Assembly: GCF_004358095.2 (NCBI RefSeq)
Contig: NZ_SMZJ02000003.1
Coordinates: 124,001 to 188,000, forward strand
Length of the DNA stretch: 64,000 nucleotides
Origin: Seonamhaeicola sediminis
GTDB taxonomy: Bacteria > Bacteroidota > Bacteroidia > Flavobacteriales > Flavobacteriaceae
Direction of reading: 5' to 3'
Below are positions 55,135 through 63,793 of the stretch, piece by piece (the stretch's first letter is position 1; each line of letters starts with the position of its first letter). The notes beneath the pieces are model-generated. The model was not told the origin of the DNA and did not search any database. It saw only the letters and a program-made list of their open reading frames with translations. The translations under genes were made by a program, and so were the position numbers.

Positions 55135-55866
55135 TTACTTATTTCTACCCTTTTCATTTGGGTAAAGCGAAGGTAAATCATCACTTTGCCAAAAGTCTTT
55201 CGTATCAATATCTATAGCTGATAATTTTCCTGTAAAGGCAGCACCAGTATCAATATTCCAAACATTAATAGCCTGCATTGGCAAATGAGAATTAAAATGT
55301 ATGGTTGGTGTATGCCCAATATAAATTTCGTGGTAGTACTTTAACCGTTTTGGGTATAATTCTGAATTCATTTCAAGACGCTTATCCATGGTTAAAGCCA
55401 TTTCCCAAAGTGTTCTATCAAAATATAGCGTTTGTTGAAATACTTCTTTTTCTACACCATGCATTGAGGTAAAACCAGCATGCAAAAATAAACGGTTTTT
55501 AGAATCTATATGATATAAGGTCATACCCTCAAAGAATTGTAAATGCTTAGATTTCTCCATATCTGTAAAGCCCTCATAACTTTCCATAGTTTCTTTTCCT
55601 CCATGTATATACCAAGTAGGGTTTACTTCACCACTTCTTAGCCATTCCTCTGCCCAAACATCATGATTACCTTTTATAAAAATACACTTAATAGTTTTTG
55701 AAAGTTCTATTAAAAACTGAATAACCTGAGCAGATTCACTCCACCCATCAACGTAATCACCAACAAAAATTAATGTATCTTCATCTTTAACCTCAACTTT
55801 ATTTAAAACTTGAATTAAAGCTTTTAAACCTCCATGTATATCACCAACTACAACTGTACGAGCCAT
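55135..55866 (-). CDS. Calcineurin-like metallophosphoesterase (PPP type)
   Basis: A 243-residue cytoplasmic phosphatase of the PPP/bis(5'-nucleosyl)-tetraphosphatase type. The three metal-binding motifs are intact: VVGDIHGG (about 7), FVGDYVDGWSES (about 34) and IKGNHDVW (about 65); later His residues occur in LFLHAGFTS and IGHTPT. The substrate is unknown. It is the 3'-most gene of the minus-strand group next to the arsenosugar cluster, 70 bp from the Omp85-like gene. A role in removing phosphate from arsenosugar phosphate is possible but unsupported. Confidence 0.9.
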   Translation of the reverse strand: MARTVVVGDIHGGLKALIQVLNKVEVKDEDTLIFVGDYVDGWSESAQVIQFLIELSKTIKCIFIKGNHDVWAEEWLRSGEVNPTWYIHGGKETMESYEGFTDMEKSKHLQFFEGMTLYHIDSKNRLFLHAGFTSMHGVEKEVFQQTLYFDRTLWEMALTMDKRLEMNSELYPKRLKYYHEIYIGHTPTIHFNSHLPMQAINVWNIDTGAAFTGKLSAIDIDTKDFWQSDDLPSLYPNEKGRNK

Positions 55867-55936
55867 CTAATAATAATTTTCAGCAAAACTAGAGTATAAT
55901 ATTTTAATTCTGAAGATTGATGACGTTAAGTTAGCA

Positions 55937-57196
55937 TTAAAAATATTGCCCTATTCCAAAAACAAAACCTTTGGTGGCATTTTCTGAAATACCATAACCA
56001 TAATCTATCCTAAAAATAGCATTATATATTTTTTTATGAATAAAACGAAGTCCCAAACCTGGATATACTTTTACATTATTAGATTTACTAAAATCGCCAA
56101 AATCGCCACCAGGATTGCGCCATGTTCCCGCATCTATAAAAACATTACTTTGTAACACAAACCAATTTTTTTCATAAATGGTTTGCCTATATTCTGAGTT
56201 AATAACAATAACACCAGTACCTCTGTCAATGGTATTTCCTACACCTCTAACATTTAAATTATTATCTACCGAAAAAGGAGCAAAAGGCGTTTCATCATTT
56301 GATGATAAACCCAACCTTAATCTATTAGCCCAATTGCCTTTGTTTCCCACTCTCAGGAAATAAAAAAAATCGTTCCAGCCAATAAAAAAATCAGGAAGCA
56401 TATCATTAGTTGAAGTCACATACTGAAAATTAAATATACTTCTAAATCCGGAAACGTACTGATAATCATAATTAAGATTATTGAACTCGTAAACACCTTT
56501 AGCTAGCCATTTTTTCACATTCAACTCTGGTCTATTATTAACATTCTCTCCTCTAAACCTATAATCTTCTGTGAAGTAATTAAGTCCAAATTCTAACCTA
56601 TTGTTAAAGTTAAAACGGTGCAAACCTAATAATTCATAACTTTTATTATTGTATCTATATTGAGCAGTTTCGTCATCAAAAAAAACAGGTTCTAATGTTG
56701 TTAAATCTTGATAATTGGCGGCCAAACCCCAGTGTCTTGAAAAGAGAAAAGGCGCTCTAAAATTTAAGGCATGAGAATCGTAAATATCCTTTTGGTAAAA
56801 CCCTCCAAAAATAATGTTTCTTCCAAAAGCATTAAATTCATAGAGCCCTATTCTGTATGCAAATTCATCCTCATCAGTTGTATAAAAATTTACTCCAGGA
56901 ATTAAAGTAAAGTTCTCCTCTATATTATAAAAAACGTTATACTCATTACCCTTAGAAATAAAAACTTGGTATGAGGCATGAGATACAGAAGGTAATTGTT
57001 TAATGAGTTTTATATCTTCTTCAATTTTCAAGGAATCTAAAACCTCACCAGGCTTTATAGAGGCTATTTTTTTTATAAATGAAGACTTTATCTTTTTATT
57101 TCCTTGAATTTTAATGTCTGAAATAACCTTTTGCTGCGCATTTGCAAAAAAAGAAATAAAAAAGAACACACATAGTAAAAGGTTAATTTTCATCAT
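55937..57196 (-). CDS. Small Omp85/BamA-TamA-type outer membrane protein with one POTRA domain
   Basis: A 419-residue outer membrane protein. A signal peptide (FFANAQ) precedes a single POTRA-like domain (about 21-95, ISDIKIQGNKKIKSSFIKK and INIEENFTLIPG-like end), then a barrel of about 320 residues with long alternating strands. The NVRGVGNTIDRG segment near 315 resembles the conserved VRGF/Y loop-6 motif of Omp85 proteins, and the C-terminal residue is Phe. It is shorter than BamA and TamA. It overlaps the preceding lipoprotein gene by four bases. Confidence 0.87.
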   Translation of the reverse strand: MMKINLLLCVFFFISFFANAQQKVISDIKIQGNKKIKSSFIKKIASIKPGEVLDSLKIEEDIKLIKQLPSVSHASYQVFISKGNEYNVFYNIEENFTLIPGVNFYTTDEDEFAYRIGLYEFNAFGRNIIFGGFYQKDIYDSHALNFRAPFLFSRHWGLAANYQDLTTLEPVFFDDETAQYRYNNKSYELLGLHRFNFNNRLEFGLNYFTEDYRFRGENVNNRPELNVKKWLAKGVYEFNNLNYDYQYVSGFRSIFNFQYVTSTNDMLPDFFIGWNDFFYFLRVGNKGNWANRLRLGLSSNDETPFAPFSVDNNLNVRGVGNTIDRGTGVIVINSEYRQTIYEKNWFVLQSNVFIDAGTWRNPGGDFGDFSKSNNVKVYPGLGLRFIHKKIYNAIFRIDYGYGISENATKGFVFGIGQYF

Positions 57197-57927
57197 TCAG
57201 CAGTAAAAGGAGACATAATAACATGGTTTACCCAATTATCTATGCTCACATCCATAACTGTAAATATATAAGTTTCTCCTGAAATTAAACCAGGTGGCTC
57301 ACCTGGAGTTACATTTAAAACAACATTATTTAATTTATAATATTGAAAATGATTATCCTCAGTATAAGTACCTGATAACAGCGCAAGATCTTCTGTTGAT
57401 AAAACTTGAAAAAAAATAGCATTGTTTTCTTCAGACAATGTAAACCATGAAAAATGAGGCATTAATGGGCTAGATTGATCCACGGTTAAATCTGTACTCC
57501 ATATTGTTGGCTGAAAACTTAACTTCATTCTAATAGGCGTTGAAATTTCAGTTTTGTCTTCCTTTTCATAAATCACTACAGTCCATTTACAATCAGACCG
57601 TAGTTTAAACACCCTTAAAGCACCCTGAAAAACAGGTTCTGAGTTGAGCGGTACAAACTGATAACTTGAAAAGTCTTTTTCATCGTCTGCCCATGATTGA
57701 TAGAGTCTAAAATCTGATGCGCCTGCTTCTGGGTAAAAATAAATATTATTAATATCCATAGTTCCACTATCACTAGCAGCACAAGCAATTACTTGATTAT
57801 TTAAAAACGTTTTATCTTCTAAGAATTTAGATAAAATAGTTTCATTGTCATTTACTAAAGGTACACTATCATCTTCAATACAGCTTATAAATAGAAAAAG
57901 TGGTATGTAGTAGATAAACTTCTTCAT
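57193..57927 (-). CDS. Surface-type lipoprotein of unknown function
   Basis: I do not recognise a family for this 244-residue protein. The signal peptide ends in the lipobox FISC (Cys16), followed immediately by I-E-D-D. An acidic stretch directly after the lipidated Cys is the known type of export signal for surface lipoproteins in Bacteroidota, so it may face the medium. The rest is predicted beta-rich, with two patches around residues 70-130 and 180-240. It overlaps both flanking genes by four bases: the GH113-like gene upstream and the Omp85-like gene downstream. Confidence 0.82.
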   Translation of the reverse strand: MKKFIYYIPLFLFISCIEDDSVPLVNDNETILSKFLEDKTFLNNQVIACAASDSGTMDINNIYFYPEAGASDFRLYQSWADDEKDFSSYQFVPLNSEPVFQGALRVFKLRSDCKWTVVIYEKEDKTEISTPIRMKLSFQPTIWSTDLTVDQSSPLMPHFSWFTLSEENNAIFFQVLSTEDLALLSGTYTEDNHFQYYKLNNVVLNVTPGEPPGLISGETYIFTVMDVSIDNWVNHVIMSPFTAE

Positions 57928-58925
57928 AACTTACTATAGTGTAATTTAATTATCTCTTCTACAGGTTTGTTTTGTGGTGTAAACCTTGAATTATTTAAAC
58001 CTCCTGCCTCTTCATGATTATGATACCATTTCCAAAGAAAACCTCCTGCAAACCATTCTTTTTTCCAAAAAGTTTCAAATAGTGCTTTGGTAGTATTAAT
58101 TTGAGCCTCTAAATTTACTTGATTCATGTCTCTATCACTTTTCCAGGGCTCTTTACCAGCAAAATCTACACTCCGATAACCAAACTCGGTAAATAAAATA
58201 GGTTTTTTAAACATCTTCTGATTGTTTATTATTTCAGGTAGGTGATTTTGCCAACCCTCTAAACAATCTTTCACAGAAGGCGTTTGATTTTTACTAACAG
58301 GGAAATAAGCATCAATACCTATAAAATCTAATTCGCTCCAAAAAGGTATTCGCTTAAATTCATCCCAATTAGCAGCGTAGGTAATATTACCATTGTAAAT
58401 CTTTTTAACCTCCTTTATTAAATCAAACCAATAATTTGGTCTAGTATCAATAAAAGTATCAAGTTCTGTTCCTATACAAAAAATTTCAACTTTCAACTCC
58501 TTCGCTAATTGTGCATAATCCAAAATATATTTTAAGTAGCTAGCTTCTAAGGTTTTCCAATCATCATCGGAATTCATTTTTATATAACCCGTAAACTCTC
58601 CACGCCAAACCCAAATTTGAGGTTTAAGCATAATTTTAATGTTTTGTTTTCTTAGCTCAGCAATGTACTGTTTTACACCTTTCTTGGTTTCACCAAACCA
58701 TTGGCGATTTGTATCATAAATCAAATTAGGACTATCAATAGTTCTAAGAAAACCAAATGGCATTACCGATGCATAATTAGCGTTGACATTAACAATAGAT
58801 TTTACATGATTTTTATGAATTATATCTCTCGAAGCAACAAAACTTACTCCATTTATTTTTTCAACCTGTCCTATACAAGATTGAACAAATATTATAAGAA
58901 CAATTAGGAGTTTGTGATGTTTCAT
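57924..58925 (-). CDS. Glycoside hydrolase, GH113-like lipoprotein
   Basis: A 333-residue exported TIM-barrel hydrolase. A lipobox VQSC (Cys17) suggests a lipoprotein. The probable acid/base is Glu154 in IGTELD and the probable nucleophile is Glu247 in FTEFGYRS, a pair placed as in clan GH-A; PQIWVWRGEF near 102 and FIGIDAYFP near 200 fit the substrate cleft. It resembles family GH113 (characterised members are beta-mannanases). The substrate here is unknown. It shares an operon with a surface lipoprotein and a small Omp85 protein rather than with a SusC/SusD pair. Confidence 0.83.
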   Translation of the reverse strand: MKHHKLLIVLIIFVQSCIGQVEKINGVSFVASRDIIHKNHVKSIVNVNANYASVMPFGFLRTIDSPNLIYDTNRQWFGETKKGVKQYIAELRKQNIKIMLKPQIWVWRGEFTGYIKMNSDDDWKTLEASYLKYILDYAQLAKELKVEIFCIGTELDTFIDTRPNYWFDLIKEVKKIYNGNITYAANWDEFKRIPFWSELDFIGIDAYFPVSKNQTPSVKDCLEGWQNHLPEIINNQKMFKKPILFTEFGYRSVDFAGKEPWKSDRDMNQVNLEAQINTTKALFETFWKKEWFAGGFLWKWYHNHEEAGGLNNSRFTPQNKPVEEIIKLHYSKL

Positions 58926-58964
58926 TTTAATGTTTTTATTAGCTCCTAATTTAACATTAAAGAA

Positions 58965-59867
58965 CTAAAACAATGCTCTTAAACCTATATTAAATGTTTG
59001 TCCCAATCCTGTGGCCTTACCTCTAAAGAAGTTTGAGTATAAAAACTCCACATTAAGTTCATCTGTTAATTGGTACTTAGCACCACCACCAAGAATTGTA
59101 GCGTTTTGATTAAAATCGTTAGCACCTTGATCATTACCTCCAAAAGAAATTAGTTGTAAATGCTGTACCAGACCTAAAACTGTGAATTTTGAACTTGGGA
59201 AATAGCTTAAAAACACTCCAGGTGTTAAACGCAAGCTGTTATAAGCAAAACTAGCTTGTTCGCCAAAGTTGTACTCTGTATTTAACTCTGTAAATAATTG
59301 CCAATCTCCACCTGCGAAACTATAATCATAGAAAAATCTGTTTTGAAATATAAAACCATCTTGATCTAAAAACACACCATTTTCAGTTTCATTATCAACT
59401 AAAGGTATATGAAATGCTGTTTGAACAGTAAAATTACCTATGCTTTTTATAGGATTGAATTTAATAGCTGGGGCAAAAGATGTTAAACCAGAACGTGCTG
59501 TACCTGTTTCGCCATCAAAAGAAAATACGTCCAAGGCATTTCGGCCACCAATGGCGTTTGACCTCACTTCAAACAAGAGTCCTACATTAAAACTATTGCT
59601 ATTAGACACTCCCGTAAAAACATCAACACTTGATGTAAAAAATGTATTTCTGGGTATATCACGCTTTTGTGTCCCTTCTTGGTTGCCGAATAAATCTTTT
59701 GTTTCGGTATATAAATTGTTAAACCACTTAATATCCCATTGTCCTTTTTTCAATAAGATAGATGGTGTATAGGTTTGAATAACACTTCCTTGACTTTCCT
59801 TTTCTTCTTGCGAAAATCCGTTAAGTGATATCGCTACTAATACTACTATGGCTATTATTTTTTTCAT
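58965..59867 (-). CDS. Outer membrane beta-barrel protein, unknown function
   Basis: A 300-residue protein with a signal peptide (ending near NGFSQ) and repeated amphipathic strands, ending in the aromatic-rich GLRALF typical of a barrel terminus. The N-terminal half has the pattern SILLKKGQWDIKWFNNLYTE that recurs in Bacteroidota barrels. I see no enzymatic motif. It lies 39 bp upstream of the GH113-like gene and 34 bp after a DUF547 gene, all on the minus strand. Confidence 0.82.
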   Translation of the reverse strand: MKKIIAIVVLVAISLNGFSQEEKESQGSVIQTYTPSILLKKGQWDIKWFNNLYTETKDLFGNQEGTQKRDIPRNTFFTSSVDVFTGVSNSNSFNVGLLFEVRSNAIGGRNALDVFSFDGETGTARSGLTSFAPAIKFNPIKSIGNFTVQTAFHIPLVDNETENGVFLDQDGFIFQNRFFYDYSFAGGDWQLFTELNTEYNFGEQASFAYNSLRLTPGVFLSYFPSSKFTVLGLVQHLQLISFGGNDQGANDFNQNATILGGGAKYQLTDELNVEFLYSNFFRGKATGLGQTFNIGLRALF

Positions 59868-59901
59868 TATTTTGATTTGTTATTTATTTTAAAAATTAAG
59901 G

Positions 59902-60615
59902 TTATTGTATATTTATGGTCCAGTTATATGGAAAGTAACTTAACTTCCATTTACCTTCTAGTTTTTCTGTTCTGTATGTATTTATAAAGTCTATTTCATC
60001 GGTACCATTCATGGTAAAATCTTCTTTATACCACTCCATAATTTGAGAGACTTGTACGCGATTTTTCTTTGAATTTACTTGAATAAAACTCCCGTTTATG
60101 GCCTTTTTTGTTTGGGTTTCTAATTGTACATCTAACGTTATCGGTAAGTAAGCTTCACTAATTAAAGGTGGGCAGCCAACTGCGCCACACACCAATACAA
60201 AGTGAAATCTTGGATCTTTAAAATTACCTCTAAGTAATTTGTGCTCAATATCATTTAAGGTGATGTTTTTGCCACCAATATTGTGTTTTGTTTTATCAAA
60301 AAAACCTGCATTATCTAATGGTGATTTTGTTGGGTATTTATCAATTAGTCCTTTTATTACTGATAAATTGTAGGCGTTAATCCAAAAGGCTTGGTAATTT
60401 TTAGCATCATCTTTCGCTACTGAAATACCTTGAGCAATTTTTAAAACTTCGTGTAATTTTGATGGATCTTTATGAATTTTATCATAAGCTACTCTACCGT
60501 TTACCACGTTTGTTTTAAAAAATGCGTCTGCTTTATTAAAGAAGGAATTTAAGTTTTGTGCTTTTACTGAAAATGCAGTTGTAATTAAAGCTATAATTAA
60601 AATATGTTTTTTCAT
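59902..60615 (-). CDS. Periplasmic DUF547 protein
   Basis: A 237-residue exported protein with a cleavable-looking signal peptide (AFSVKAQ) rather than a lipobox. The DUF547 core has YQAFWINAYNLSVIKGLI near residue 75 and RFHFVLVCGAVGCPPL near 138, sharing the HFxxxCxxxxCPxL motif with the lipoprotein paralogue at 51979-52815. It heads the minus-strand group that includes an outer membrane protein and the GH113-like gene. Function is unknown. Confidence 0.88.
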   Translation of the reverse strand: MKKHILIIALITTAFSVKAQNLNSFFNKADAFFKTNVVNGRVAYDKIHKDPSKLHEVLKIAQGISVAKDDAKNYQAFWINAYNLSVIKGLIDKYPTKSPLDNAGFFDKTKHNIGGKNITLNDIEHKLLRGNFKDPRFHFVLVCGAVGCPPLISEAYLPITLDVQLETQTKKAINGSFIQVNSKKNRVQVSQIMEWYKEDFTMNGTDEIDFINTYRTEKLEGKWKLSYFPYNWTINIQ

Positions 60616-60820
60616 TTTTGAATGGTTTGAATTTTAAATTCTTGAAACCTAAGTCTGCCTTATTTCTTGAAACTTTCAAAAAAAGTTGCAAATTTTTAGC
60701 GTCTTAAAGCATAACAATTCCTTACATCTAAAATTCAATTTAAACTTGTTCTAAATTAAAAGCTTATGTTAAGTTCTTATATTTAAGTGCGACCTAATAG
60801 CACATAACATCCAAAAAATT

Positions 60821-62119
60821 ATGGAACACATCGTTATTATAGGAAATGGTATTTCAGGCGTTACAGCTGCCAGACATATTAGAAAACTTTCCGATAAAAA
60901 AATCACTATTGTATCTGCTGAAACCGATTATTTTTTTTCCCGTACAGCGTTGATGTATGTGTATATGGGGCACATGAAGTTTGAACATACGCAACCTTAT
61001 GAAAATTGGTTTTGGAAGAAAAATAGAATCGAATTAAAAAAGGGATACGTTCAATCTATAGAAAACAAAAATAAAACACTTCACTTTTCGGATGGAGAAA
61101 CTTTAAACTACGACAAATTAATTATTGCAACAGGAAGTAAACCCAATAAATTTGGATGGCCTGGACAAGATTTAGAAGGGGTAATGGGCATGTATCACAA
61201 ACAAGATTTAGAAAACCTTGAAAAATACGCTCCAAACAATAAATTCTGTAAACGCGCTGTCATTGTTGGCGGCGGTTTAATTGGAATTGAATTGGCAGAA
61301 ATGTTAAGTTCTAGAGGCATACCTGTTACCTTTTTAGTCCGCGAAACTAGTTTTTGGAATGGTGTTTTACCTGAAGGAGAAAGCCAAATGATTAATAGAC
61401 ATATCAAAAATCATCACATTGATTTACGACTTTCAACAAACTTAAAAGAGATAAAAGCAGACGAAGCAGGTAAGGTTAATTCTATCATAATTCAAGAAAC
61501 GGGCGAAGAAATTGCCTGCGATGTTGTTGGTTTAACTGCTGGTGTATCGCCTAATATTGATTTTATTAAGGATTCTGAAATTGAAATTGGTAGAGGTGTT
61601 AAAGTAAATAGATATTTAGAAACTAATATTCCTGATGTGTATGCTATTGGTGATTGTGCTGAACAACATGAGGCCATTGGCCAACGCAGGCCTATAGAAG
61701 CGGTTTGGTATACTGGAAGAATGATGGGCGAAACTCTAGCACAAACTATATGCGGCAATCGTATCCAATACAAACCCGGGCATTGGTTTAACTCTGCAAA
61801 ATTCTTTGATATTGAATACCAAACCTACGGATGGGTGTTTTCTAAACCAAGAGAAAATGAAGCCCATTTTCATTGGAAACATACAGACGACACCAAATGT
61901 ATTACAGTATGCTATGATACCAAAACCAATGAATTCTTAGGTATTAACACATTTGGCATACGCATGAGACACGACGTTTTTGATAAGTGGCTAACAGAAA
62001 AACGAAATGTAGATTTTGTAATGCAAAACCTATCAAAAGCCAATTTTGACCCTGAATTCTACAAGCATTATGAACAAGATATTTTAAACACATTTAATAA
62101 AAACTTTATTATAGCATAG
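60821..62119 (+). CDS. FAD-dependent NAD(P)H oxidoreductase
   Basis: A 432-residue pyridine-nucleotide-disulfide-reductase-type flavoprotein. The FAD loop is IIGNGISGVTAAR (residues 6-18), the NAD(P) loop is VIVGGGLIGIELAEM near 148, and the second FAD motif YAIGDCAEQH lies near 272. No redox-active CxxxxC pair is present in the FAD domain, so it is not a disulfide reductase; it is closer to ferredoxin- or nitrite-reductase-type flavoproteins. The next gene, for a membrane 4Fe-4S protein, starts 1 bp after the stop, suggesting direct electron transfer between the products. Confidence 0.9.
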   Translation: MEHIVIIGNGISGVTAARHIRKLSDKKITIVSAETDYFFSRTALMYVYMGHMKFEHTQPYENWFWKKNRIELKKGYVQSIENKNKTLHFSDGETLNYDKLIIATGSKPNKFGWPGQDLEGVMGMYHKQDLENLEKYAPNNKFCKRAVIVGGGLIGIELAEMLSSRGIPVTFLVRETSFWNGVLPEGESQMINRHIKNHHIDLRLSTNLKEIKADEAGKVNSIIIQETGEEIACDVVGLTAGVSPNIDFIKDSEIEIGRGVKVNRYLETNIPDVYAIGDCAEQHEAIGQRRPIEAVWYTGRMMGETLAQTICGNRIQYKPGHWFNSAKFFDIEYQTYGWVFSKPRENEAHFHWKHTDDTKCITVCYDTKTNEFLGINTFGIRMRHDVFDKWLTEKRNVDFVMQNLSKANFDPEFYKHYEQDILNTFNKNFIIA

Positions 62120-62120
62120 C

Positions 62121-63713
62121 ATGGCAACGATACAACGTAATATGTCTCTAACTGGAGACGCCTCAAACCAATTAAACGCATTTCAAAAAATTGGTACAGC
62201 CATAGGCTTAGGAGGAATAGTTCTACTTATATTTTCCCTTTTTAAAGATTTTCAAGATAAAGTTCTTTGGCTTTCTATTGCGTTGATAGCTATAACTGGA
62301 GGTATTCTTCTTTTTGCAAAAGGTTTATATTCTAATAAGTTAGAGGGTATTAAAAATCACGGCGTTTGGTTTAAAAGTATATCTAGTAGAGGTTTTTGGG
62401 GATGGGTAGCAGGTATTAGTTTAACAGGTTTTTATGTAATCCTCTACTTTTATGAAGGCCTTTTAGGTGCAAATCCAAATGGAAACACCGGACTCATAGG
62501 GCTTTTTGACCCTTTGAGTAAATTTTTAAGCGGTAATCCTGCTAGTCAATGGTTTGTTTATGGTACTCTTTATACAGTCGCTATACTTGCATTTGGCATC
62601 AAATTTATATGGAAGTACAAACATAACCGCTACGAACAATTACGAACTGTAAGTGTTATGTTTTTTCAAACGGCTTTTGCCTTTATTATTCCGGAGTTAA
62701 TGGCAAGACTAAATAGCGATACATTTTCTCTACCCTACAATGATCTAAAGAACATGTGGCCATTAAACTATTATGCTTTCGATGGCTGGCGTGTTGATCA
62801 GTTTATTAATGCAGGCAATATAGGTTTGGCATTTTTAATCTTTGGGATACTCACTGTATTTGTTATCTCTCCGTTTTTAACTTACAAGTACGGAAAACGT
62901 TGGTACTGCTCTTGGGTGTGTGGTTGTGGTGGCCTAGCTGAAACTGCAGGTGATTCTTTTAGACAGCTAAGCGATAAAAGCGTATTTGCATGGAAAGTAG
63001 AACGTTGGGTAATCCACTCTGTACTTGTATTTTCGGTGGTGATGACTACAGCGGTAATAAGCACCTATTTAGGTTACGATTCTGAAAAATACTGGTTAAC
63101 AAAGGATAAGTTTTTAATTGGTGTCGCTCTATTTTTAGGACTTTTATTTGCAATAATCTGGTACTTTAAAAAAGAGGAACTAAAAAAAGATGCACGTTAT
63201 GGAGCTATTGGATATTTAGTTATTGTAATAGCGTTAATTGGAATACATTATTTCTCTGGTACTGCAAATAATAAAATATTCATTTTTGAAGCTGTTGGCC
63301 TGCGTAGTTTTTACGGTTTCCTAATCGGCTCTATATTTTCTGGAGTTATAGGTACAGGCTTTTATCCTATTCTTGGCAACCGTGTTTGGTGTAGAATGGG
63401 TTGCCCTATGGCTGGCATTTTAGGATTACAACAACGCTTATTTTCTAAATTTCGAATTACAACAAACGGCGGACAATGTATTTCGTGCGGAAATTGTTCC
63501 ACGTATTGTGAAATGGGAATAGATGTACGTTCTTATGCTCAAAAAGGCGAAAATATAGTACGCGCCAGTTGTGTGGGTTGTGGCATTTGTTCTGCAGTTT
63601 GCCCTAGAGGTGTATTAAAATTGGAAAACGGCCCTTTGGAAGGTAGAATTGATGGCAATCAAATACTTTTAGGAAACGATGTGGACTTGATGGATTTAAT
63701 AAACAAATCTTAA
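62121..63713 (+). CDS. Polytopic membrane 4Fe-4S protein (NapH/CcoG-like)
   Basis: A 530-residue inner-membrane protein with about ten hydrophobic helices and several Cys motifs. A first CxxxCxC motif (Cys263, Cys267, Cys269 in RWYCSWVCGCG) and a second WCRMGCP (Cys424, Cys428) lie beside membrane helices, as in NapH and NosR proteins. A C-terminal 2[4Fe-4S] ferredoxin domain has Cys453, 456, 459, 463 and Cys484, 487, 490, 494. Such proteins move electrons across or along the membrane. It is tightly coupled to the FAD oxidoreductase gene. Confidence 0.92.
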   Translation: MATIQRNMSLTGDASNQLNAFQKIGTAIGLGGIVLLIFSLFKDFQDKVLWLSIALIAITGGILLFAKGLYSNKLEGIKNHGVWFKSISSRGFWGWVAGISLTGFYVILYFYEGLLGANPNGNTGLIGLFDPLSKFLSGNPASQWFVYGTLYTVAILAFGIKFIWKYKHNRYEQLRTVSVMFFQTAFAFIIPELMARLNSDTFSLPYNDLKNMWPLNYYAFDGWRVDQFINAGNIGLAFLIFGILTVFVISPFLTYKYGKRWYCSWVCGCGGLAETAGDSFRQLSDKSVFAWKVERWVIHSVLVFSVVMTTAVISTYLGYDSEKYWLTKDKFLIGVALFLGLLFAIIWYFKKEELKKDARYGAIGYLVIVIALIGIHYFSGTANNKIFIFEAVGLRSFYGFLIGSIFSGVIGTGFYPILGNRVWCRMGCPMAGILGLQQRLFSKFRITTNGGQCISCGNCSTYCEMGIDVRSYAQKGENIVRASCVGCGICSAVCPRGVLKLENGPLEGRIDGNQILLGNDVDLMDLINKS

Positions 63714-63744
63714 ACCTATTTATAATCAAGTTGATGAAACATAA

Positions 63745-63776
63745 TTTGACCAGCTAAATAGCTTATTGTATTTTTG
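63745..63776 (+). promoter_or_regulatory. Promoter of the GT2 gene at the right edge
   Basis: TTTG at 63745-63748 and TATTTTTG at 63769-63776 are 20 bp apart and match the Bacteroidota -33/-7 pattern. The start codon at 63794 lies 18 bp after the -7 box, leaving a very short leader. Confidence 0.75.
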
Positions 63777-63793
63777 CTTCTTAATAATAATTT

